Shown here: positions 49,525 to 58,016 of the stretch, piece by piece
How positions within the stretch are numbered: the stretch's first letter is position 1
How the letters are laid out: every line of letters begins with the position of its first letter
Assembly: GCF_030817655.1 (NCBI RefSeq)
Contig: NZ_JAUSZM010000003.1
Span: forward strand, 8,680,001-8,744,000
DNA length: 64,000 nucleotides
Origin: Streptomyces sp. V4I2
GTDB taxonomy: Bacteria > Actinomycetota > Actinomycetes > Streptomycetales > Streptomycetaceae
Direction of reading: 5' to 3'
The notes under the pieces: model-generated
The model's database searches: none
What the model was told of the DNA's origin: nothing
The model's input: only the letters and a program-made list of their open reading frames with translations
Program-made: the position numbers and the translations under genes

Positions 49525-51726
49525 GTGCGCACCAACCTCAACACCCTCACCGCCGTCCGCAACCTCGGCATCCTCGCCCACGTCGACGCCGGCAAGACCA
49601 CCGTCACCGAGCGGATCCTGTACGCCACCGGGACCACGCACAAGCGTGGCGAGGTCCACGACGGCACCACCGTCACCGACTTCGACTCCCAGGAGCGCGA
49701 CCGCGGGATCACCATCTTCGCCGCGGCGGTGAGCTGCGCCTGGGACGGTCACCGGATCAACCTGATCGACACCCCGGGCCATGTCGACTTCGCCGACGAG
49801 GTCGAGCGCTCGCTGCGCGTGCTCGACGGCGCGGTCGCGGTCTTCGACGCCGTCGCGGGCGTCGAGCCGCAGAGCGAGTCGGTGTGGCGGCAGGCGGACC
49901 GGCACGGCGTGCCGAGGATCGCGTTCATCAACAAGCTGGACCGGGCCGGAGCCGATCTCGACACGGCCGTCGAGTCGATCCGGGAGCGGCTGCACCCGGC
50001 TCCGCTGGTCGTGCAGTTGCCCATCGGGAGCGAGGACGGGTTCGTCGGAGTCGTCGATCTCCTGCGGATGCGGGCACTGACCTGGGTCGACGGCAGTGAG
50101 ACGGTCGAGGAGGGACCGGTGCCGGAGGAGCTGCGGGAGGAGGCGCTCAGGCGGCGTCGGCTGCTGGAGGAGGCGGTCGCCGAACTGCATCCGGGCGCGC
50201 TGGAGGAATTCTGTATGCAGTCGACCGGTGTCGCCCGGTCTGCGGGCGACGGTATACAGACGACGGTCGGGGGCATCCAGTCCGCGGTCGACGACATCCG
50301 GTCAACGGACGACATGCGATCGCCGGTCGACGGTATCCAGTCGGCGCTCGACACCCGCACGCTCGTCGACGCCCTGCGCGACCTCACCCGCACCGGCGAG
50401 GGCGTGGTCGTGCTCTGCGGCTCCGCCTACCGCAACCGCGGGATCGAGCCGCTGCTGGACGCCGTCGTGGCGTACCTGCCGTCGCCGCTCGACGTGCCCG
50501 CCGTACGCGGCACGCGCGACGACGGAACGGAGCAGGAGCGGGCCGCCGATCCGCAGGCGCCCTTCGCGGCGCTGGCGTTCAAGGTGAGCGCCACCCCGAC
50601 GGGACGGCTGACGTATCTGCGGGTGTATTCGGGAACGATCGAGAAAGGGGCCACGGTGATGGACGCGGGTACGCGGCGCACCGAGCGGATCGGGCGGATC
50701 CTGCGGGTGCAGGCCGACCGGCACGCCCAGTTGGAGCGGGCGGTGGCCGGGGACATCGTCGCCGTGGTCGGGCTGAGGTCGGCCCGGGCCGGTTCGACCC
50801 TGTGCGCGCCGGACGCCCCGCTCGTTCTCGAACCGCCGAGCGTGGCCGACCCGGTGGTCTCGGTGGCGGTCGAGGCGCGCAGGTCCACCGACACCGACCG
50901 GCTGGCCACGGCGCTCGCCCGGCTGGTCGAGGAGGACCCGTCGCTGGTGGCCCGGACCGACTCCGAGACCGGCCAGACGCTGCTGTCCGGCATGGGCGAG
51001 CTGCACTTGGAGGTCGCGGTGGAGAAGGTCCGGCGCGAGCACGGGCTGGAGGTCGCCGTCGGACGGCCGAGGGTGGCCTACCGGGAGACGGTCGTCCGCG
51101 GGGTGTCCGGGCTGGTGTACCGGCACGTCAAACAGGACGGCGGAGCAGGGCAGTTCGCGCATGTCGTCCTCGACGTGGAGCCACTGGATCCGGAGGCCGG
51201 TACCGGCACCGGTACTGGTACTGGTACCGGCTTCGAGTTCCGGTCCGCTGTCGTGGGCGGGCGCGTGCCGCAGGAGTACGTCCGGGCGGTCGAGGCCGGC
51301 TGCCGGGACGCCCTCACGGAGGGGCCGATCGGCGGGCACCCGGTGACCGGGCTGCGTGTCACCCTCACCGACGGGGCCACGCATGTGAAGGACTCCTCGG
51401 ACACGGCCTTCCGCGCGGCCGCCCGGTTCGCGCTCCGGCAAGCCCTGCGCGCCTCGGCGATGACTCTGCTGGAACCGGTCGTCGAGGTCACGGTCACCGT
51501 GCCCGAGGACGCCGTCGGTACCGTCCTCGGCGATCTCGCCGCACGGCGCGGGCGGGTCTCCGGCTCGGCCACGCGCGCGGGGTCGGCGGTCGTGACCGCG
51601 ACCGTGCCGCTCGCCGAACTGTTCGGCTACGCCACCCGGTTGCGCAGCCGGACCCAGGGCCGCGGCACCTTCACCACCCGGCCCACCGGCTACGCCCCGG
51701 CACCGGTCGCCACGCCGACGCGGTGA
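49525..51726 (+). CDS. Elongation factor G-like GTPase (EF-G paralogue) with repeat insertion
   Basis: 733-residue translational GTPase. The G domain has AHVDAGKTT, the switch RGITIF, DTPGHVDF and NKLD; the middle has the domain II/III motifs and SGMGELHLEV; the C-terminal part keeps domain IV/V features (QEYVRAVEAGCRDAL, YATRLRSRTQGRGTFT). GTG 49525 was chosen because it begins the conserved NLGILAHVDAGK region soon after an AAAGG site. It is divergent enough from housekeeping EF-G (G4 NKLD, shorter inserts) to be a paralogue, of the EF-G2/ribosome-protection-like group. Residues 230-275 are a heptapeptide-repeat insertion inside the G' region, and residues about 559-569 are a Gly-Thr repeat. 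No str operon genes are nearby. Confidence 0.85.
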   Translation: MRTNLNTLTAVRNLGILAHVDAGKTTVTERILYATGTTHKRGEVHDGTTVTDFDSQERDRGITIFAAAVSCAWDGHRINLIDTPGHVDFADEVERSLRVLDGAVAVFDAVAGVEPQSESVWRQADRHGVPRIAFINKLDRAGADLDTAVESIRERLHPAPLVVQLPIGSEDGFVGVVDLLRMRALTWVDGSETVEEGPVPEELREEALRRRRLLEEAVAELHPGALEEFCMQSTGVARSAGDGIQTTVGGIQSAVDDIRSTDDMRSPVDGIQSALDTRTLVDALRDLTRTGEGVVVLCGSAYRNRGIEPLLDAVVAYLPSPLDVPAVRGTRDDGTEQERAADPQAPFAALAFKVSATPTGRLTYLRVYSGTIEKGATVMDAGTRRTERIGRILRVQADRHAQLERAVAGDIVAVVGLRSARAGSTLCAPDAPLVLEPPSVADPVVSVAVEARRSTDTDRLATALARLVEEDPSLVARTDSETGQTLLSGMGELHLEVAVEKVRREHGLEVAVGRPRVAYRETVVRGVSGLVYRHVKQDGGAGQFAHVVLDVEPLDPEAGTGTGTGTGTGFEFRSAVVGGRVPQEYVRAVEAGCRDALTEGPIGGHPVTGLRVTLTDGATHVKDSSDTAFRAAARFALRQALRASAMTLLEPVVEVTVTVPEDAVGTVLGDLAARRGRVSGSATRAGSAVVTATVPLAELFGYATRLRSRTQGRGTFTTRPTGYAPAPVATPTR
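50212..50349 (+). repeat. In-frame 21-bp repeats coding D-G-I-Q-S-x-V heptapeptides inside EF-G paralogue
   Basis: After TGTATGCAGTCGACC (50212-50226) the gene carries 21-bp units at 50248, 50269, 50308 and 50329, with an 18-bp unit at 50290. They encode DGIQTTV, GGIQSAV, DDIRST, DDMRSPV and DGIQSAL. The DNA unit (GGTATCCAGTCG) is the same motif as the non-coding array at 10665-10777, there in reverse complement and also with 21-bp period. Confidence 0.75.
51199..51232 (+). repeat. ACCGGT/ACTGGT hexanucleotide repeat coding (Gly-Thr)n
   Basis: GGTACCGGCACCGGTACT continues as GGTACTGGTACC, encoding a five-unit Gly-Thr run in the EF-G paralogue. It is a likely slippage product in a surface loop. 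Confidence 0.7.
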
Positions 51727-51761
51727 CGCGAGACCCGGTGACGCGGTGACGCGGTGACGCG
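51722..51761. repeat. CGGTGACGCG tandem repeats after EF-G gene
   Basis: CGGTGACGCG or near copies occur four times between the EF-G stop codon and the terminator hairpin. Confidence 0.6.
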
Positions 51762-51772
51762 ATGCCGACAAG

Positions 51773-51804
51773 GCGGCCCCACCCACACCCGCGGGTGGGG
51801 CCGC
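51773..51804 (+). terminator. Hairpin terminator after EF-G paralogue
   Basis: GCGGCCCCACCC and GGGTGGGGCCGC form a perfect 12-bp stem with an 8-nt loop, about 46 bp after the stop codon. No T tract follows, as is common in Streptomyces. Confidence 0.7.
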
Positions 51805-51898
51805 GCCGGACTCACAGGCAGGACGCGACAGCTAACGCCCCCGCGCCCCCGGCGCAATCCGGTTGCCGGGAAGAGAACCCGTTGAAAGGCTCGCCCGC

Positions 51899-52738
51899 AT
51901 GCCCACCTTCTCCGCACCAGACGGCACCCGCCTCGCCTACCACGTGTCCGGCGACGGCCCGCCCCTGGTCTGTCTGCCCGGCGGCCCGATGCAGGACTCG
52001 CTCTATCTCGGCGACCTGGGCGGTCTGACCGACCACCGCACCCTGATCCGCCTGGATCTCAGGGGTACGGGCGGCTCGGCGACGCCGGAGGACCCGGCGT
52101 CGTACCGCTGCGACCGCCTGGTCGGCGACGTCGAGGCGCTCCGCGAGGAACTGGGCCTGGACCGGGCGGACTTCCTCGCACACTCCGCCGGCGCGAATCT
52201 GGCCGTCCTGTACGCGGCCCGGCACCCCGACCGCGTCGCGCGCCTCGCCCTGATCACGCCGAGTGTCTACGCGGTCGGCATCGAGATCACCGCCGAGGAC
52301 CGCCTGAGCACCGCACGCCTGCGCCGGGACGAACCGTGGTTCACGCCGGCGTACGCGGCCCTGGAAGCGATCACCGCCGGCCGGGCGGGCCCCGACGACT
52401 GGCAGGCCGTCGCCCCCTTCTGGTTCGCCCGCTGGGACCACGAGGCCAAGGCCGTACGGGAGGCGGAGGAGGAGCAGCGCAACGACGAGGCGGCCGCCGG
52501 GTACGGGTCGGCGGGCGCGTTCGAACCGGCCGCCACCCGCGCGGCCCTCGCCGGGTTCGCCGCACCGGTGCTCGTGCTGGCCGGTGAGGTGGACGTGGCG
52601 GCGCCGACGCGCGCGGTGGCTGAGTACGCGGGGCTGTTCCCTGACGGCGAGCTGGTCGTCCAGCCCGGCGCAGCGCACTTTCCGTGGCTGGACGATGCGG
52701 GGCGGTTCGTGACGGCGTTCCTGGAGTGGGGGCAGTAG
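51899..52738 (+). CDS. Alpha/beta hydrolase (proline iminopeptidase-like)
   Basis: 279 residues. Oxyanion region LVCLPGGPMQDS and LDLRGTGGSATPEDPASYRCDRLVGDVEALREELGLDRADFLAHSAGANLA; the nucleophile Ser is in AHSAGA, Asp in LAGEVDVAAP and His in GAAHFPW. The GGP and DLRGTGGS segments resemble proline iminopeptidases. ATG 51899 follows GAAAGG. A stand-alone gene; substrate not determinable. Confidence 0.85.
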   Translation: MPTFSAPDGTRLAYHVSGDGPPLVCLPGGPMQDSLYLGDLGGLTDHRTLIRLDLRGTGGSATPEDPASYRCDRLVGDVEALREELGLDRADFLAHSAGANLAVLYAARHPDRVARLALITPSVYAVGIEITAEDRLSTARLRRDEPWFTPAYAALEAITAGRAGPDDWQAVAPFWFARWDHEAKAVREAEEEQRNDEAAAGYGSAGAFEPAATRAALAGFAAPVLVLAGEVDVAAPTRAVAEYAGLFPDGELVVQPGAAHFPWLDDAGRFVTAFLEWGQ

Positions 52739-52839
52739 TCCCGGAACTCCGGCGACCGATGCGACCGATGCGGCAGCTGCGGCCGTCCCCACAGCAGACG
52801 CGGGCCCGTTGATCACCACTCCGCCTTAATGCATATGAT

Positions 52840-53382
52840 GTGCAAGTGCGTAACTACTGCATCAGGGCGGCGAGCCCCGACGACCTCGATGGTGCGCGAG
52901 CCGTGATGCTCGACACCGTCTACCGCGACTTCGGTACCGGCTATGTGCCCCACTGGCACGCCGACATCGTCGACCCGGCCGCCGCCTATCTCGCCCCAGC
53001 CCGCCACACCCTCCTCGTCGCCGTCGAGGCGGGCGACAAAACCGTCGTGGCCACCGCCGCGCTCGACTCCCGCGGCCCGGCGCACCCGCCGAACCCGCGC
53101 CACCTCGCCGACCGCTACCCCTCCGGCGAGACCACACAACTGCGCCGGGTCTACGTCCGCCCCGAGCACCGCAGGCGTGGCCTCGCCCGGCGCCTGGTCG
53201 ACGAACTGCTCGCCTTCGCCGCCGCCGACGGCGGCTACCGCAGCGTCTACCTGCACACCGACCCGGCGGTACCGGGCGCCGAGCCCTTCTGGCGGTCGCT
53301 CGGCAAGATCGTGCACGACGAGCGCGAGGACCCCGACGGCGGCAACGGGGTCCTCCACTTCGAGATCCCGATGGGGCGGTGA
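52840..53382 (+). CDS. GNAT-family N-acetyltransferase
   Basis: 180 residues with a GNAT fold; the acetyl-CoA site is RRVYVRPEHRRRGLARRLVDELLAFA. The start GTG 52840 lies in the AT-rich sequence TTAATGCATATGATGTGC and lacks a Shine-Dalgarno; GTG 52846 is an alternative, and leaderless translation is possible. It precedes by 4 bp the binding-protein gene of an ABC importer, so the acetyltransferase may modify the transported compound or be a resistance enzyme. Substrate unknown. Confidence 0.83.
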   Translation: MQVRNYCIRAASPDDLDGARAVMLDTVYRDFGTGYVPHWHADIVDPAAAYLAPARHTLLVAVEAGDKTVVATAALDSRGPAHPPNPRHLADRYPSGETTQLRRVYVRPEHRRRGLARRLVDELLAFAAADGGYRSVYLHTDPAVPGAEPFWRSLGKIVHDEREDPDGGNGVLHFEIPMGR

Positions 53383-53386
53383 CGGC

Positions 53387-54877
53387 ATGCGACGCCGCCA
53401 CATCCTCGGCTCCCTGCTGCTCGCCCCGCTCCTGACCGCCTGCTTCGCCTCCGGCGGCGGCAGCGACTCGTCGGGCGACGCGAAGGAAGGCTCCCGGCTG
53501 CGGGTCGCCCTCGCCTTCCCGCCCGCCGAGAACCTCTCGCCGTACGGTGCCGACGCCACCATCCTCAGCCGCCTCGGCGTCACCGAGGGCCTGACCGCCC
53601 TCGACGCCAACGGCGCCGCCGCCCCCGCGCTCGCCGCGTCCTGGCGCCGCGAGAACGCCCGCAGCTGGCTGTTCACCCTGCGCGAGGCCACCTTCCAGGA
53701 CGGCTCGGACGTCACCCCGAGCGCGGTCGCCGCCGCCCTCACCCACGCCACCGAGGCCAAGCCCGCCCCCGCCGCCCTCTCGGGCGTCACGCTCACCGCC
53801 CAGGCCGCGGGCGATACCGCCGTACGGATCACCACGACCGCCCCCGACCCCGTACTGCCCCTGCGCCTGGCCGGCCCCAGCCTCGCCGTCCTCTCCGCGA
53901 AGGCCTACGACGACAAGGACCGCGTCGACCCCGTCGGCACCGCCACCGGCCCCTTCGCGCTGACGAAGGTCACCGGATCCACCTCCGCCGCCCTCGACCG
54001 CTACGACGACTACTGGGCCGGCCGCGCCCAGGCCTTTGGCCTCGACGTCCGCTTCATCGCCGACGGCACGGCCCGCGCGAGCGCCCTGCGCACCGGCGAG
54101 ATCGACATCGCCGAAGCCGTACCCGTCGCCCAGGCCGCCACCCTGGACGGGGCCACCCGCAAGGAGACGGCCACCACCCGCACCACGAGCCTGCTCCTCA
54201 ACTCCGCGTCGGGCCCCTTCAAGGACGCGGCACTGCGCGCCGCCGCCCGCGAGGCAGTGGACACCTCGGCTCTCGCCGAGGGGGTCTACGAGGGGTACGC
54301 CGACCCCGGCGCCGGTATCTACGGACCCGCCGTGACCTGGGCCGAGGGCAAGCGGCAACAGCCGGCCGGGCGCGCGAGGGCCGGCGACCCCGACGGCATG
54401 GACATCACCCTCGCCACCTACGACAACCGGCCCGAACTCCCCGAAGCCGCCCAGGTGTTGAAGCAGCAGCTGGAGAAGGCCGGGTTCAAGGTCGCGCTGG
54501 AGGTGCGTGAGTACTCGCGGCTCGAGAGCGACGCGCTGGAGGGGAAGTTCGACGCCTTCGTCCTCGCCCGCAACACCCTGGTCGACACCGGTGACCCCGT
54601 CGCCGTGCTCGCCGGTGACTACACCTGCGACGGTGGCTACAACATCGCCCAGCTCTGCGACCGGAACGTCGACCGGGCCGTCGCCGAGGCCGAGCGTCCG
54701 GCCGACGCCGGCCGACGCCAGGACGCCGCCATGGCCGCCGAAGCCGCCGTCCTCGGTACCGACGCCGTCGTCCCGCTGGTCCACCAGCGCCTCATCACCG
54801 GCGTCGCCGACTCGGTCAGCGGCGTGCTCCTCGACCCGTACGAGCGCACCCTCGTCGGTACCGGAACCCGGCGCTGA
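53387..54877 (+). CDS. ABC transporter substrate-binding lipoprotein, family 5 (peptide/nickel type)
   Basis: 496 residues. Lipoprotein signal MRRRHILGSLLLAPLLTAC with lipobox LLTAC. SBP family 5 features are LRVALAFPPAENLSPYGADATILSRLGVTEGLTALD, SWLFTLREATFQDGSDVTPSAVAAAL and a C-terminal lobe VVPLVHQRLITGVADSVSG. Captures a peptide, metal chelate or similar ligand outside the membrane. It follows the GNAT gene and precedes the fused permease by 3 bp. Confidence 0.88.
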   Translation: MRRRHILGSLLLAPLLTACFASGGGSDSSGDAKEGSRLRVALAFPPAENLSPYGADATILSRLGVTEGLTALDANGAAAPALAASWRRENARSWLFTLREATFQDGSDVTPSAVAAALTHATEAKPAPAALSGVTLTAQAAGDTAVRITTTAPDPVLPLRLAGPSLAVLSAKAYDDKDRVDPVGTATGPFALTKVTGSTSAALDRYDDYWAGRAQAFGLDVRFIADGTARASALRTGEIDIAEAVPVAQAATLDGATRKETATTRTTSLLLNSASGPFKDAALRAAAREAVDTSALAEGVYEGYADPGAGIYGPAVTWAEGKRQQPAGRARAGDPDGMDITLATYDNRPELPEAAQVLKQQLEKAGFKVALEVREYSRLESDALEGKFDAFVLARNTLVDTGDPVAVLAGDYTCDGGYNIAQLCDRNVDRAVAEAERPADAGRRQDAAMAAEAAVLGTDAVVPLVHQRLITGVADSVSGVLLDPYERTLVGTGTRR

Positions 54878-54880
54878 ACC

Positions 54881-56677
54881 GTGCGACGACACGTGGCCGC
54901 CCTCGTGTGGCGTGCCGCCCTCGCGGCCGCCCTCGTCTGCGGCATCGGCCTGCTGCCCTGGCTGACACGGACCGACCCGGCGCTCACCGTCCTCAAGGCC
55001 CGCTCGGCCGACCGCGACCCCACCCCCCAGGTGCTCGCGGACATCAGGGCCCAACTCGGCCTGGAGCAGGGCCCGTTGCGAGTGCTCGGACAGTGGCTCG
55101 GCGGGCTGTGGCGCGGGGACGCCGGACGGTCGTGGCTCTCCGGAGAGGCGGTCACCCCCGCCGTGCTCCAGGCCCTCGGCGCATCCCTGCTGCTCATGGC
55201 GGTGGCCCTGGCGGTCGCCGCTCTCACCGCCGCCCTGATCTGCGCCCGCACGCTGTGGCTCGGCGCGCACCGACGCCTCGACGGCCGCCGCGCGGGAGGC
55301 AGCGGCTCGGCGGTGCTCGCCGCGCTGCCCGAGTTCCTCACCGCGTCCGTCCTGGCCACCGTCGTCGGCGTACAGCTGGGCTGGCTGCCCGCCCTCGGCT
55401 GGTACGGGCCGCGGTGGACGGTGTTGCCCGCCCTCGCCCTCGGCCTGCCCGCCGGCGCGGTCATCGGGCGGCTCCTCGACGACCTGCTGCCCGGCGCCTT
55501 CGCCGAGCCCTGGGCACTGGCCGCCGCCGCGCGCGGCCTGCCGGGCCGCAGCATCGCCCGCCAGGCGGTACGCCGCTGCCTGCCCGGACTGCTCCCCAAC
55601 CTCGGCCTGTTCGTGGTCGGCCTGACCGGCGGCGCCGTCGCCGTGGAGCAGATCTTCGACATCCCCGGCCTCGGCCGCACCACCCTCCAGGCCGCCCTCG
55701 CCCAGGACCTGCCCGTCCTCCAGGCCGGCACGCTGGCCCTGGTCCTGCTGGCGGCGATCGCGGCGGGACTCGCCGCCCTCACGACGCGGCTCCTCGTCGG
55801 CCCGGCCCTGCGCGACGGCGCGTTGTCCTCACTCCACCGTCGACCGCCGCCTGTCCGCAGGATCCTGCCTATTGCATACGGTCTCCTGCTGACGGTCGTC
55901 GTCGCGCTCGGCCTGCCCCGCGACCCGCTCGCCCTCGACACCGGCGAACGCCTGCGATCCCCCTCCGTGAGCCACCCGTTCGGCACCGACGCCCTCGGCC
56001 GGGACGTCCTCGCCCGGGTCGCCCACGGCGCCGTCGACACCCTCGTGCTCGCCCTCGCGATCGGCGCCGCCGCGCTGTTCACCGGTGTGCTGCTCGGACT
56101 GGTGCCCCGGCTCTCGGGCCCACTCGTCGACACCGTCAACGCCGTCCCGCCCGTCCTGCTCGCGCTCCTTGTCACCGCGGTCGCCGGCAGTGGGCCCGCC
56201 ACCCCCGCGCTCGCCGTGGGCGCCGTCGCCTGGGCGCCCCTGGCCGCGCACACCTCCGCGCTGCTGCGCCAGGAACGCGCCGCCCTTCACGTGGCCGCCA
56301 CCCGGGCTTTCGGCGCAGGCCGCTGGTACCTGCTGCGCCACGAACTCCTGCCCGCCGCCCTGCCGTCCGTCACCCGCCACGCCCTGCTCCGCCTGCCCGG
56401 CATCGCCCTCGCGCTCGCCTCCCTCGCCTTCCTCGGCCTCGGCGCCCAGCCGCCCTCCCCGGAGTGGGGCCTGCTCCTCGCCGAGAACCAGCCCTACGCC
56501 GAGCGCGCCCCCTGGGCGGTCCTCGCCCCCGCCGCCGTACTCGCCCTGCTCGGGGCGCTCGCGGTGAGTGCGGCGGGCGGAGTGCGGCTGCCGAGGCGGT
56601 CCTGGCCGGCGCGTACCCCCGAGCCGCCGTCGGCCGAAGAACCGTCACCTACAAAGGAGTTGGTGGGAATCCGATGA
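54881..56677 (+). CDS. Fused ABC permease (DppB-DppC type) in one polypeptide
   Basis: 598 residues with about 11-12 membrane helices. Residues 1-305 are a DppB-like permease (EAA loop region WALAAAARGLPGRSIARQAVRRCLPGLLPN; VEQIFDIPGLGRTTLQAAL). Residues about 330-570 are a DppC-like permease (SHPFGTDALGRDVLARVAHGAVDTL; EAA loop HVAATRAFGAGRWYLLRHELLPAALPSV). In most systems these are separate genes. GTG 54881 starts 3 bp after the binding-protein stop, without a clear ribosome site, so translation is coupled. No ATPase gene is adjacent; a multitask ATPase elsewhere would be needed. A motif copy (ATTGCATACGG) lies at 55871-55881 at the junction. Confidence 0.85.
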   Translation: MRRHVAALVWRAALAAALVCGIGLLPWLTRTDPALTVLKARSADRDPTPQVLADIRAQLGLEQGPLRVLGQWLGGLWRGDAGRSWLSGEAVTPAVLQALGASLLLMAVALAVAALTAALICARTLWLGAHRRLDGRRAGGSGSAVLAALPEFLTASVLATVVGVQLGWLPALGWYGPRWTVLPALALGLPAGAVIGRLLDDLLPGAFAEPWALAAAARGLPGRSIARQAVRRCLPGLLPNLGLFVVGLTGGAVAVEQIFDIPGLGRTTLQAALAQDLPVLQAGTLALVLLAAIAAGLAALTTRLLVGPALRDGALSSLHRRPPPVRRILPIAYGLLLTVVVALGLPRDPLALDTGERLRSPSVSHPFGTDALGRDVLARVAHGAVDTLVLALAIGAAALFTGVLLGLVPRLSGPLVDTVNAVPPVLLALLVTAVAGSGPATPALAVGAVAWAPLAAHTSALLRQERAALHVAATRAFGAGRWYLLRHELLPAALPSVTRHALLRLPGIALALASLAFLGLGAQPPSPEWGLLLAENQPYAERAPWAVLAPAAVLALLGALAVSAAGGVRLPRRSWPARTPEPPSAEEPSPTKELVGIR

Positions 56678-57912
56678 CCTCACCGTCGATCGGCCTGCGC
56701 CGCAAGGCGCTACCCGGGGCATCCGGGCGCACCCGGCTCTCGCCCCTGCTACGGCTGCTGATCCTCACCCAACTCGCCTTCAACATCGGCTTCTTCGCCG
56801 TGCTGCCCTTCCTCTCCGAACACCTCGGACAGGCCATGGGCATGGCCGGCTGGCTCGTCGGCCTGGTGCTGGGCCTGCGGACCTTCAGCCAGCAGGGACT
56901 GTTCGTGGTGGGCGGGGCGCTGGCCGACCGGTACGGCATCCGGCCGGTGGTGCTCGCGGGCTGCGTCCTGCGGATCGCGGGATTCGCCTGGCTCGGCTAC
57001 GCGGAAAAGACCTGGTCCGTCATCGGCGCCGTCCTGCTGATCGGGTTCGCCGCCGCGCTGTTCTCACCGGCCGTGGAGTCCGAGGTCGCCCGGCAGGCGG
57101 TGGCCTGGGAGTCGACGGGCGGCGGCTCCCGTACCCGTGTCCTGGCCCTGTTCACCGTGGCCGGACAGGCGGGGGCGTTCGTCGGCCCGCTCCTCGGTGC
57201 ACTGCTCCTGACGCTCGACTTCCGCACGGTGTGCCTGGCCGGAGCGGGGATCTTCGTCCTGGTCCTCGCCGGACACGCGTGGCTGCTGCCGCAGCGCATC
57301 CCGGGCCGGGAACGCGTCCAAGTCCGGGGCGGCGTGGGGCCGTTGCTCCGCAATCGCCGCTTCCTCGCGTTGTGCTGCGCGTACGGCGCCTACCTGCTCG
57401 CCTACAACCAGCTCTACCTCGCCCTCCCCGACGAGGTGCAGCGCGCGGCCGGCTCCCAGGCCCCGCTCGCCTGGCTGTTCGCCCTGTCGTCGCTGCTGGT
57501 CGTGACCGCCCAACTCCCCGTCACCCGCTGGGTGGGAGACCGCCTCACCCTGCGCCGCTCCATGGCGACCGGCCTGTTGCTGATCGCGGCCGGCTTCGCG
57601 GTGGTGGCCCTCGCCCGCCCCGCGAACTGGACGGACACCGCGGGCCTGCTCCCCGCCGCGGGCTTCGTCGTCCTGCTCACCTTCGGCCAGATGCTCGTCG
57701 CCCCCGTCGCCCGGGCCTGGGTCCCCGACCTCGCCGAAGAAGGCCGACTCGGTCTGTACACGGGAGCGTTGTCCTCGGTCTCGGGCCTGATCGTCCTCGT
57801 CGGCAGCGCGGTGACGGGGATGCTGCTGGACAGCGGACTGCCGGCCGCGGTGCCGTGGCTGGTGCTGGCGGCGCTACCGGCTGCGGCGGTCGGGCTGTTG
57901 CCGCGGAGATAG
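56674..57912 (+). CDS. MFS transporter (multidrug efflux-like)
   Basis: 412 residues with 12 predicted helices; motif A GGALADRYGIRPVVLAGC is clear, preceded by FNIGFFAVLPFLSEHLGQAMG. ATG 56674 overlaps the permease stop (ATGA). The series binding protein, permease, MFS resembles metallophore uptake/export loci, where the MFS exports the chelator and the ABC system re-imports its complex, but no biosynthesis gene is present here. Substrate unknown. Confidence 0.86.
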   Translation: MTSPSIGLRRKALPGASGRTRLSPLLRLLILTQLAFNIGFFAVLPFLSEHLGQAMGMAGWLVGLVLGLRTFSQQGLFVVGGALADRYGIRPVVLAGCVLRIAGFAWLGYAEKTWSVIGAVLLIGFAAALFSPAVESEVARQAVAWESTGGGSRTRVLALFTVAGQAGAFVGPLLGALLLTLDFRTVCLAGAGIFVLVLAGHAWLLPQRIPGRERVQVRGGVGPLLRNRRFLALCCAYGAYLLAYNQLYLALPDEVQRAAGSQAPLAWLFALSSLLVVTAQLPVTRWVGDRLTLRRSMATGLLLIAAGFAVVALARPANWTDTAGLLPAAGFVVLLTFGQMLVAPVARAWVPDLAEEGRLGLYTGALSSVSGLIVLVGSAVTGMLLDSGLPAAVPWLVLAALPAAAVGLLPRR

Positions 57913-58016
57913 CGTCCACGCCGTACAGACCCAGGATGTCCGGGTGGAGATCTCCCGGGAGGCGGATCCGCGGACCGTCGACCTCTCCTCGCGCCCGGAC
58001 CGGGCACACCGCACGC

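Noticed and set aside
49525..51726. EF-G paralogue as the housekeeping elongation factor
   Set aside because: No rpsL, rpsG or tuf nearby, divergent G4 motif and repeat insertions point to a paralogue.
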